Source of the DNA: Burkholderiales bacterium
GTDB taxonomy: Bacteria > Pseudomonadota > Gammaproteobacteria > Burkholderiales > Burkholderiaceae_C
Assembly (NCBI GenBank): GCA_025354615.1
Contig: JANXMO010000641.1
Span: forward strand, 1-11,295
Direction: 5' to 3'
DNA: 11,295 bases
Below the pieces are notes generated by a model. The model did not search any database. It worked only from the letters and a program-made list of their open reading frames with translations, and was not told the origin of the DNA. Of this stretch, positions 1 through 5,460 are shown one piece after another. Position 1 is the first letter of the stretch. The number at the start of each line of letters is the position of its first letter. The position numbers and the translations under genes are program-made.

Positions 1-188
1 AACTCAACGCCGCGGCTGTCATCCTCACGCATAACCACCCGAGCGGTGTTGCCGAACCATCACGCGCCGACGAGCACCTTACGCAAACTGTGAAGAACGC
101 ACTCGCGCTGGTCGATGTGCGCGTGCTCGATCATCTGGTCGTCGGTGGCGGACAGGTGACGTCGCTTGCAGAGCGCGGCCTTTTATAG
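1..188 (+). CDS. radC: RadC family (JAB/MPN domain) protein, C-terminal part only
   Basis: The reading frame that opens at base 3 gives 61 residues before a TAG stop; the N-terminal part lies left of the window. It contains the RadC metal-site signature: HNHPSG preceded by hydrophobic residues (AAVILT), followed by S-R-A-D, which matches the JAMM motif HxHxG...S..D. It then reads VLDHLVVGG and ends in SLAERGLL, the usual ending of RadC proteins, so the C-terminus is complete. The family has a zinc-protease-like fold, but its biochemical role is unsettled; the old link to DNA repair is doubtful. RadC-like genes are common on plasmids, genomic islands and ICEs, which fits the transfer genes next to it. 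It points toward the convergent stbC-like gene 31 bp away. The family call is firm; function is not shown by sequence. Confidence 0.9.
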   Translation, partial: LNAAAVILTHNHPSGVAEPSRADEHLTQTVKNALALVDVRVLDHLVVGGGQVTSLAERGLL

Positions 189-197
189 CCAGCGCCC

Positions 198-220
198 GCC
201 CGGACCGTGTACCGGGCTTT
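198..220 (+). terminator. Possible terminator behind radC
   Basis: GCCCGG (198-203) and CCGGGC (212-217) form a perfect 6-bp GC stem with an 8-nt loop, followed by only three T residues. It sits 10 bp after the radC stop and abuts the stop codon of the opposing stbC-like gene. The short T run makes this a weak intrinsic terminator at best. Confidence 0.35.
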
Positions 221-633
221 CAACCAAAAAGCCACGCACGCAGCCCAAGCAGCGCAAGCGTCGCCGCGCTGCCTGTCAGCGCGCTGCTTCCAATTGCGAT
301 CATCCAGTCGCGCCGTGTGCGCCGCAAAACATGCTCGTTGAGTGCCTGCTGGATGGCTTGCGTCGCCGCTTTTTGTAGGGTCGCCTGTTGTTGACCTACC
401 AAGCTCTGGGCCGCGTGCTCGGTGGTCTTGAGCACGATGTTCGCCGTTTCCACCCGCAGTTTCGTCACCAGCTCGTCCACCTGGGTTCGGTATTGCGCCG
501 TCGCATCGGTGACCGCGGCGGCTGTGGCCTTGGCGCTCTGGTCGGCGTTTTCGAGCCTTCCGAGCAACGTTTGCACATCGCCTAGAAGCTCGGCGAGCAG
601 CGCCTCCCTCGCGTTGCTCGGCTTGCCATTCAT
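220..633 (-). CDS. stbC: StbC/TraM-like membrane-anchored coiled-coil plasmid protein
   Basis: A 137-aa protein. The start chosen is the ATG at 633, which overlaps the stop of the upstream stbB-like gene as ATGA and has GGAG five bases in front; an ATG at 657 would give 145 aa but lacks this arrangement. Residues ~12-105 are Ala/Gln/Leu-rich and helical, probably coiled coil, with repeated Gln near 81-96. One C-terminal membrane segment (about 112-134, MIAIGSSALTGSAATLALLG) follows the basic stretch RRTRRD, so the coiled coil should face the cytoplasm. Size, topology and third position in the operon match TraM of RP4 (third gene of traKLM) and StbC of R388-like plasmids, whose functions are little known. 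Its cofactors are presumably the StbB-like ATPase and TraK-like protein encoded upstream. The family name rests mainly on context. Confidence 0.6.
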   Translation of the reverse strand: MNGKPSNAREALLAELLGDVQTLLGRLENADQSAKATAAAVTDATAQYRTQVDELVTKLRVETANIVLKTTEHAAQSLVGQQQATLQKAATQAIQQALNEHVLRRTRRDWMIAIGSSALTGSAATLALLGLRAWLFG

Positions 634-1328
634 TTCAACTCCAGCGCCTCGAAGCATGCGTCCAGTTCGGGCAGCACTCCGACCGCCAGGCGCTTAACCG
701 CAAGCTTGTCCGCCAGCTCGATTTTCTCGGCCTGATCTTTCGCCTTGCCGATCATGGCCTTGTAGTCGGTGTCGTCGGCCGCCAAATCGCTGATGCTGCG
801 GCCGTCGTGCTTCACGAGCTGATAAATCTCGTTGTCGGTCAGGTGCGCGGCCAAATTGATGGTGGCCACGCGGTTGGCTGTAAGAAATCCCAGCAGCGCC
901 GTAAATTGCTTTTCCGGTGCATCGCCGTCCTCGACGCGGTTCAGCACGATTTTGATCTTCTCGGCCGGGACGCCCATCTTTACCAGTTGATTCGCCGTGT
1001 TGGCGGTGTCCTTCTGTTGCTTCACATCAGGTACGGCCGGGATCACGAAGTAGTCGAAGTCATCATGGCTACCTTTGAACTTGCGCATCAAGCTCAACAG
1101 GTCTTCGACGTTGCTGGCTCCAATATCGACAATCAGATCGTCGCTGGCCAGCATGTACTGCTGCAGATGTTTGAAGTCCCGGCCGCGAAGCGCGTCGGCC
1201 TCTTGCTCATCGGCATTCGCCGACTCAACCGAGACAATTTCGGCCTTCTTAATGCGCGGCGCGAGCAAATGGCGCGCGATTGTGGTCTTACCCACGTTAC
1301 CGCTGAAATTGATGATGGCAACTTTCAT
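630..1328 (-). CDS. stbB: StbB-family P-loop ATPase (TraL-like)
   Basis: A 232-aa protein starting at an ATG that overlaps the traK-like stop (ATGA), so the two are translationally coupled. The N-terminus has a Walker A loop (residues 7-16, NFSGNVGKTT, with K14 and T15) and a Walker B-like strand (LIVDIGA, D68). This is the fold of the ParA/MinD-type ATPases, but the signature lysine of the KGGxGK loop is missing (S9-G10-N11 instead), as I recall for StbB proteins. Known StbB (R388) and TraL (RP4) sit between an oriT/DNA-binding protein and a small membrane protein, and act in positioning or transfer of the plasmid DNA rather than in the relaxase reaction itself. The same order is seen here. 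Good family-level confidence; precise role inferred. Confidence 0.75.
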   Translation of the reverse strand: MKVAIINFSGNVGKTTIARHLLAPRIKKAEIVSVESANADEQEADALRGRDFKHLQQYMLASDDLIVDIGASNVEDLLSLMRKFKGSHDDFDYFVIPAVPDVKQQKDTANTANQLVKMGVPAEKIKIVLNRVEDGDAPEKQFTALLGFLTANRVATINLAAHLTDNEIYQLVKHDGRSISDLAADDTDYKAMIGKAKDQAEKIELADKLAVKRLAVGVLPELDACFEALELK

Positions 1329-1678
1329 TGCTTGCTACCCTTTTTTTTGAACAGTGGATTGGCGGTGTGTTGATCGAAGTAGCCCTCTACGTCGACCTCT
1401 GAGCGCGATGCATTTGGAGAAGCCGCTTCGGTGGCATCGCTTGACTCCGTCGGCCGCGTCGCGGCTTGCGGTGCTGACGGCGCAGCAGGCAAGGGCGACG
1501 CCAATCGGGCCACCTCTCGTTGCACCGTCGCCCATCCGACAACGATGCCGGCACTTGTCAGCGCCTCATGAATCGACCGGATCGTGTAGCCATCGGCCCG
1601 TAGACGCGCAATCTCACTGACAAACCCCCGCAATCTTCGTCGTGCGTGACCTGGTGGTTCGGTCGGCTTAAGCTCCAT
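1325..1678 (-). CDS. traK: TraK/StbA-like oriT-binding protein
   Basis: A 117-aa protein from ATG 1678; an in-frame GTG at 1729 would give 134 aa, the size of RP4 TraK, so the start is uncertain. A TATAAA box on the minus strand (1697-1702) would suit a promoter for the shorter form. Residues ~20-60 are a compact helical DNA-binding segment (FVSEIARLRADGY, then SIHEALTSAG, then WATVQREVARL) that resembles the helix-turn-helix region of TraK (LASGY...IWEHMRETG...YETFRSHARRH). A Pro/Ala/Ser-rich linker (61-95) follows, and the end NPLFKKK recalls the TraK ending NPTPDKK. TraK wraps the oriT side of the nick region in IncP plasmids; StbA of R388 binds repeats beside oriT. It is first in the minus-strand operon, next to the probable oriT. 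Confidence 0.7.
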   Translation of the reverse strand: MELKPTEPPGHARRRLRGFVSEIARLRADGYTIRSIHEALTSAGIVVGWATVQREVARLASPLPAAPSAPQAATRPTESSDATEAASPNASRSEVDVEGYFDQHTANPLFKKKGSKQ

Positions 1679-1787
1679 TTGCCGCACTTTACTCGATTTA
1701 TATTCGCCTGATACCCGATAAAAACTCACTTATTAATCAGATTCTACTCGTTCGACACCCGACATTAATGCGTCATTGCCGAGAACG

Positions 1788-1802
1788 CGACTTGCGAAGT
1801 CG
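1788..1802. repeat. Perfect inverted repeat inside the oriT region
   Basis: CGACTT (1788-1793) and AAGTCG (1797-1802) are perfectly complementary with a 3-nt GCG loop. It lies 25 bp from the predicted nick, on the side where RP4 has its TraK-binding region. It may be a protein-binding site or part of the single-strand structure of oriT. Confidence 0.5.
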
Positions 1803-1826
1803 GATTGAGACCTTATTTAATTCTTT

Positions 1827-1837
1827 GCAGGATAGGC
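1827..1837 (-). other. Predicted relaxase nick site (nic), IncP type
   Basis: Read on the minus strand this is GCCTATCCTGC. It contains CCTATCCTG|C, the same core as the RP4 nic (CACCTATCCTG|CCC), and fits the IncP-family consensus YATCCTG|Y. The cut would fall between the bases opposite 1828 and 1827. The strand and position, next to the traJ/mobC-like gene and reading toward traK, agree with RP4. The downstream bases (CAAAG) differ from RP4. The cut itself is predicted, not shown. Confidence 0.65.
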
Positions 1838-1849
1838 TACTACCGGTAA

Positions 1850-2440
1850 ATGTACTACACTTTGCGCATGGCGTCCGACCAATCAACCACCTCATCGCGA
1901 GCCGCTGGCTTGCTCTCCGTTCAACTCGGAGCCAACCTCAAGCTGGAGTGGACAAAGTGGTGCGCCCTGCGCAACCAAGTTCCCGGAAGTGCACTGCGCG
2001 GCCTGGTTGAAAGAGTTATTCGAGAGGGCATAGAACTGCCGTCAGACCATCCAAGGACTTCATTGCGAGTCGACCTTGGAAAGCACCCTGACAAGGGACC
2101 CAAGGTCAGTCGCGAGCTTCAATTCACACCTTCCGAGAACGCCGCGGTCGAGGCCGCAGCCCGCGGGCAAGGGTTCGGCTTTCAGGAATGGGTGATTGCT
2201 GCAGTTCGGGCTGCGCTCACCAAAGTGCCGACCTATGGACAGGCCGAGCTCGAAGCGCTGACGCAAAGCAATGCGCATATGGCTACAGTGGCAATCGAGC
2301 TGGGCGCACTGCGTCGCCAGGCAGGCGGCGATGAGTCAGCCGATGCAATTGCCAACATCGAGGCTGACGTTCGCCGGCATGTCGAGACGGTGAGTACCGC
2401 AATGGCGCAAGGAGCACGTCGGTGGCAACTGAAAGTTTGA
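1850..2440 (+). CDS. Relaxosome accessory DNA-binding protein (TraJ/MobC-like)
   Basis: A 196-aa protein, first in the plus-strand operon and overlapping the relaxase start by 19 bp. Two starts are possible: ATG 1850 and ATG 1868 (MASDQSTT...); neither has a good ribosome site, and the second would keep the TACTAC repeats outside the gene. Residues ~85-120 (SRELQFTPSENAAVEAAARG, then FGFQEWVIAAVRAAL) have the strand-helix-helix look of ribbon-helix-helix mobilisation proteins of the MobC/TraJ type, which bind beside nic and help the relaxase load. The C-terminal part (~130-190) is helical, Ala/Glu-rich, possibly for oligomerisation. Its place between the nic motif and the relaxase is the main support. 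An exact family could not be named. Confidence 0.6.
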   Translation: MYYTLRMASDQSTTSSRAAGLLSVQLGANLKLEWTKWCALRNQVPGSALRGLVERVIREGIELPSDHPRTSLRVDLGKHPDKGPKVSRELQFTPSENAAVEAAARGQGFGFQEWVIAAVRAALTKVPTYGQAELEALTQSNAHMATVAIELGALRRQAGGDESADAIANIEADVRRHVETVSTAMAQGARRWQLKV

Positions 2441-3426
2441 GGGTCGGTCGTGCATGGGACGACGAGTTCCACGACTGGACGGATCAGCTGCAGCTTGGGC
2501 GCAAATTGAAAAAGCCTGCAAGTGCAGCAAGCAAGTCGTCGGCTTGGACGGGCAAGCCGATGCCTGTGCGCGAGCCGGGGGACTATCCGGGCAAGGGCAC
2601 CAAGGCTGATGTGCGTGCGCGGCTAAGGGGCGTCGCCAGGCAGGGGCGACAGGTCGTCGTCAAGATCACGCCTGGCAAGAACCACACGATGCGCGCCGTC
2701 CGCAAGCATTTGCAGTACACCGGTGAAGACGGCCAGGGCGTTGTTCATGACCAGGACGGACATGAGCACCGCGGCGGAGAGGAGGTCGACGATTTGGCTT
2801 GGAAATGGCAGCACGTGGGTCCCAAAATGCCCGATGAGGCCGATACACGACTGGCGTTCAACATCATGTTTTCGATGCCGGAAGGAACTGATGAGCGCGC
2901 CGTGTTTGCCGCGGTGAAGGCCACGGCCGAAAGCGAGTTTGCTGGCCGTCAGTGGGTGATGGGGCAGCACTTCGATGAACCGCAAGTCCATTGCCATGTG
3001 TCCGTGAAGGCTGAGGGAATGAACGGCGTGCGCCTCAATCCTCGCAAGGCGGATCTGCATCGTTGGCGTGAGCGTTTTGCCTATGAGTTGCGCGAGCGTG
3101 GTGTCGAGGCGGAAGCGACGCGTCGGGCCTCTCGGCTCCATCAGCAGCGCGTCAACAAGCCCTGGGCCGTCACGCGTCTCGAAGAGCGCGGGTTGCCCAC
3201 AAACGATGCCTCCGGCGAGCCAGATGCAAAGCGCGTGAACAAGTGGAAACAAACTGAAAAGCAAGCTGCCAGCTCGTATGAACGGATCATCGATGCGCTC
3301 GACCGTTCTGACGATGCAGCAGACCGAATACTTGCAAGAGAGCTGGCGCAAAGCTTGGTAGGGCAGCAAGCAAGGAAGACAGTTGCCGGAGACGATAGAA
3401 ACAAGCGCGAACTTGAAAGGACCTGA
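2422..3426 (+). CDS. MOBP-type relaxase (mobilisation nuclease)
   Basis: A 334-aa relaxase that would nick oriT and stay covalently bound to the 5' end via a tyrosine. It starts with GTG, supported by AAGGAG 8-9 nt upstream, inside the end of the preceding gene. The metal-binding motif III is H183-F-D185-x4-H190-x-H192, the classical HxDx4HxH followed by VSVKAEG. Motif I is probably RAVRKHLQYTGEDG with catalytic Y99. Motif II is near residues 146-155 (FNIMFSMPEG). Residues 200-240 (NGVRLNPRK, then LHRWRERFAYELRERGVEAEATRR) match the typical stretch after the active site. The relaxase domain begins only at about residue 76, behind a basic N-terminal segment, and little follows it: there is no helicase or primase domain, so the C-terminus is short compared with RP4 TraI. 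The nearby IncP-type nic is its likely substrate. Confidence 0.85.
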   Translation: MATESLRVGRAWDDEFHDWTDQLQLGRKLKKPASAASKSSAWTGKPMPVREPGDYPGKGTKADVRARLRGVARQGRQVVVKITPGKNHTMRAVRKHLQYTGEDGQGVVHDQDGHEHRGGEEVDDLAWKWQHVGPKMPDEADTRLAFNIMFSMPEGTDERAVFAAVKATAESEFAGRQWVMGQHFDEPQVHCHVSVKAEGMNGVRLNPRKADLHRWRERFAYELRERGVEAEATRRASRLHQQRVNKPWAVTRLEERGLPTNDASGEPDAKRVNKWKQTEKQAASSYERIIDALDRSDDAADRILARELAQSLVGQQARKTVAGDDRNKRELERT

Positions 3427-3869
3427 TGATGAGCCACGACACCGCTGCACTCAAAGACTTCGAGCCGGGCGTCTTTATCCATCTTCATGACGTGATGACC
3501 GGCATTCGCAAGCTTGCGCGTGTGACCGAAGCGGGGTGCACTTATGTCGATTTGGATTCAGACGATTGCACCCCCCTTCCGATTTACGCAACGCTTGATC
3601 CGCAGGAAGTGGGCAACATGCTGGGATGGGGCCTTCACCTGGTCGACTCCAAGCCGCAGCTGCATCCAGCATGGCAGGCGTTGTGTGAACGCCTCGTCAA
3701 TTCAGGGGAGGGTGTCCTGGTCTACAACCGTGCCGCACGGTGGTCTTTTGACAATTTGAATTTTGATTTTGATCAAGCCATGGCCGCCGCCAAGGCCGAA
3801 ACGGCGACGATTGCACGTGGGCGCAAGGCGCTCGACGAGATGGCAAGCAAGGCCGGAGCTTTGACATGA
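3426..3869 (+). CDS. Hypothetical protein of the mobilisation operon
   Basis: A 147-aa protein of unknown function. The start ATG overlaps the relaxase stop by one base (TGATG) and has AAAGGA just upstream; a second ATG follows directly. The N-terminal two thirds (about 12-108) look globular with several beta strands (VFIHLHDVMTG, CTYVDLDS, GVLVYNRAARWSF) and two Trp-containing turns (GWGLHLV, HPAWQALCERL). The last 35 residues are an Ala/Lys/Glu-rich helix (FDQAMAAAKAETATIARGRK). No signal peptide or membrane segment is seen. It is acidic, soluble and translationally coupled to both neighbours (TGATG and ATGA overlaps), so it is probably made in a fixed ratio with the relaxase. A relaxosome accessory or transfer role is only inference from the operon. 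Confidence 0.75.
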   Translation: MMSHDTAALKDFEPGVFIHLHDVMTGIRKLARVTEAGCTYVDLDSDDCTPLPIYATLDPQEVGNMLGWGLHLVDSKPQLHPAWQALCERLVNSGEGVLVYNRAARWSFDNLNFDFDQAMAAAKAETATIARGRKALDEMASKAGALT

Positions 3870-4729
3870 GCTTCGAGACGATGGAGGGGCAGCGCCGCGA
3901 GGCGGCTGATGCGATACTGACCAAATTCGGAGCGTCGATCGAGCAGGCCGAGCAAAGGACGGCAAGCAGAACCAGCGACCCGACTTTGAAGAAGCTTATG
4001 GCTGCGCGCATGGCGCTGGAATATGCGGTGCTGGCGACGGCACGTGAAAAGAAGACCGCCACTGAAGTTGTCGCTACGGCGCTTCACGGCACCAACGTCG
4101 CACAGCAAGCGGCGATGCTTAAACACGGGACCGAGGCGCTCGCGCAGGCCTACCGCGTCGAACCCGAAGTCTTGGTCAATGTGTTCGCGGGTCGCTTAAG
4201 CAACGTCGACATGCCGACCGGTTTGGGTAGCACCTCTGAGATCGATCAAATGGTCGACGCATGCCGCAACCTTGTCACGTCGATTGTCAAAGACGAATAT
4301 GCAAACCGAGGTTTGTTCGAAAACGGCATTGGCAAGAGCGAAAGTTTCATTGCGCCGAAATCGGAAGTTATTGTCGCGCCGGCCAGAAGCGAGCTGGCAG
4401 CGCGGCTGGCGTTCATGGAGTCCAGTATCGATGCCGCTGTTGAACATGGTTCTATTGGCAAGGCTAACGGCGAAATGCTGAAAGAGCGTATCGAAGCCCA
4501 GGTGTTTCAGCCGCGACCGCCGCAGTTGCTGCAGTTCAGCAAGCAGTTCACGTTTTTCTTCGAGGAGCGTGGCAAGGGCATCCGTATCGAGGCGATGAAG
4601 GAAGTTCGAGGCGTTACGCAATCGCTAACCGTTCAGGAGATCAACGCCCAGCTGAGACGGTTGATGCCCGCGTCGAGCCGGCCCGGTCGCCCGACCGATC
4701 ATCGAACATTCAATCCACTTGAGCGTTAA
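3866..4729 (+). CDS. Hypothetical mostly helical protein of the mobilisation operon
   Basis: A 287-aa protein of unknown function that starts in an ATGA overlap with the preceding gene, with GGAG upstream. It is predicted to be largely alpha-helical: 1-75 is charged and Ala-rich (EQAEQRTASR, LKKLMAARMALEYAVLATAREKK), 95-145 contains YRVEPEVLVNVFAGRLSN, and 180-225 is a second helical block (ELAARLAFMESS, GEMLKERIEAQVF). The C-terminal ~20 residues are Pro/Arg/Ser-rich (SSRPGRPTDHR) and look disordered; basic or arginine-containing tails of this kind are used as type IV secretion signals in some transferred proteins, which is a speculation here. No membrane segment, signal peptide or enzyme motif is visible. 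The gene's place behind the relaxase suggests a transfer-related role. Confidence 0.75.
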   Translation: MSFETMEGQRREAADAILTKFGASIEQAEQRTASRTSDPTLKKLMAARMALEYAVLATAREKKTATEVVATALHGTNVAQQAAMLKHGTEALAQAYRVEPEVLVNVFAGRLSNVDMPTGLGSTSEIDQMVDACRNLVTSIVKDEYANRGLFENGIGKSESFIAPKSEVIVAPARSELAARLAFMESSIDAAVEHGSIGKANGEMLKERIEAQVFQPRPPQLLQFSKQFTFFFEERGKGIRIEAMKEVRGVTQSLTVQEINAQLRRLMPASSRPGRPTDHRTFNPLER

Positions 4730-4732
4730 GCC

Positions 4733-5275
4733 ATGGCTGAAATCAGCACGCTCATCCTAAATACCGCTGGCACTGTGAGTGAGCAGAGCAGCCCGTTCCT
4801 CGTTTTTAGATTGAGCTGGACGGCTTACCTACGCGAGCTGTGGGCCCTCGTTATTCGCTTGCTTTTATGCGTTATCGGCGCAAGCGTCGTATCAATGGGA
4901 TTGGATCGTTTCGCGCAGCTGCAGACCCAGTCATGGTTGCCAGTGCTCGGCTTGCTATTCGCGATTGGCTGGACGGTCTATTCCGTGATGCTGACGAATT
5001 CAGTTCGGCTGTACAGCGATGAGACTGGTGTATGGATGAGCTCGGGTGTTTTCCCATGGGAAAAGGGCATGAGAGGCGTCCAGTGGCGCGACCTGGGCCA
5101 AGCCGGTTACACCCAAAGTTTCTTGAGTTGGCTGTGCAAAAGCTACGACGTGCGGATCTCGCACCGCTTCACAGCAGGAGCGGAGCTCTATTTACGCAAC
5201 GTGCATCAGGGCAACCTTGCGGTTGAGCATGTAAACGGCGTCATGGCGCGGCTCCAGGGTCGGGTGGTGCCTTGA
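4733..5275 (+). CDS. Membrane protein with bacterial PH-like domain
   Basis: A 180-aa protein starting 3 bp after the previous stop, last gene of the mobilisation operon. Two membrane helices are clear: about 37-58 (LWALVIRLLLCVIGASVVSMGL) and 68-90 (WLPVLGLLFAIGWTVYSVML). The soluble C-terminal half (~92-176) runs as VRLYSDETGVWMSSGVFPWEKGMRGVQW, then a loop, then LYLRNVHQGNLAVEHVNGVMARL. This pattern (strand, turn, 'GVFPW..', strand, and a final 'lrnV...v...I' helix) resembles the bPH2/YdbS-type domain found behind two-helix membrane anchors in bacteria. Such domains are of unknown function and probably mediate protein-protein contacts at the inner membrane. It could anchor the relaxosome or be an immunity or entry-exclusion type protein; neither is supported directly. 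Confidence 0.7.
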   Translation: MAEISTLILNTAGTVSEQSSPFLVFRLSWTAYLRELWALVIRLLLCVIGASVVSMGLDRFAQLQTQSWLPVLGLLFAIGWTVYSVMLTNSVRLYSDETGVWMSSGVFPWEKGMRGVQWRDLGQAGYTQSFLSWLCKSYDVRISHRFTAGAELYLRNVHQGNLAVEHVNGVMARLQGRVVP

Positions 5276-5291
5276 CGTGCGTTCAGCGCCG

Positions 5292-5310
5292 CGCGGCCGT
5301 GGGCGCCGCG
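5292..5310 (+). terminator. GC-rich hairpin after the mobilisation operon
   Basis: CGCGGC (5292-5297) and GCCGCG (5305-5310) pair perfectly across a 7-nt loop, 17 bp after the last stop codon of the operon. Only CTTT follows, some distance on, so this may be a Rho-type or inefficient terminator. The rest of the 109 bp up to the transposon end shows nothing I can name. Confidence 0.25.
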
Positions 5311-5384
5311 TCGTCCGCTTTGGCTGGTAAGCACCAGATCAGTTCGTACCGGAAGCGTGGGAAAAAATTTGGCTGATCAAAGAA

Positions 5385-5422
5385 GGGGTCCCCTCAGAAA
5401 ACGGATCGCAAAGTACGCTAAG
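5385..5422 (+). repeat. 38-bp terminal inverted repeat of a Tn3-family (Tn21/Tn501 branch) transposon
   Basis: The 38 bases begin GGGGTCCCC, contain CTCAGAAAACGGA, and end GTACGCTAAG. From memory, Tn21-type ends begin GGGG, share the block CTCAGAAAACGGA and end in ACGCTAAG; Tn501 ends in GTACGCTAAG. Length, first four bases, central block and last eight bases all fit; differences are confined to positions 7-9 and 22-30. The outer GGGG end faces left, so the element extends to the right. The five bases before it, AAGAA (5380-5384), are the candidate left copy of the 5-bp target duplication. The partner repeat is not in the window. Confidence 0.88.
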
Positions 5423-5460
5423 GTCAATCCGCCTACTAGCAGCTTCCCTCCGATCAAAGT

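Larger units (their letters stand above)
1679..1849. other. Probable origin of transfer (oriT) between divergent transfer operons
   Basis: This gap between the traK-like and traJ/mobC-like genes is clearly more AT-rich than its surroundings, above all at 1690-1740 and 1770-1825, and holds an IncP-type nic motif near its right end. It also has a hairpin (1788-1802), the hexamer ACCCGA twice (1714 and 1767 area), ATTAAT twice (1732 and 1775 area), and the hexamer TACTAC twice, 15 bp apart (1838 and 1853), the second just inside the next gene if ATG 1850 is its start. In RP4 the order is traK - TraK-binding bent DNA - nic - TraJ site - traJ, and the same order fits here. No long inverted repeat like the 19-bp one beside the RP4 nic was found. 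The region should also hold the promoters of both operons; none is convincing. Confidence 0.65.

Noticed and set aside
807..1373. 188-codon plus-strand frame opposite the StbB-like gene
   Set aside because: Shadow; the opposite frame has Walker motifs and ATGA coupling on both sides.
2623..3450. 275-codon minus-strand frame opposite the relaxase
   Set aside because: Antisense shadow; the relaxase frame holds all catalytic motifs.
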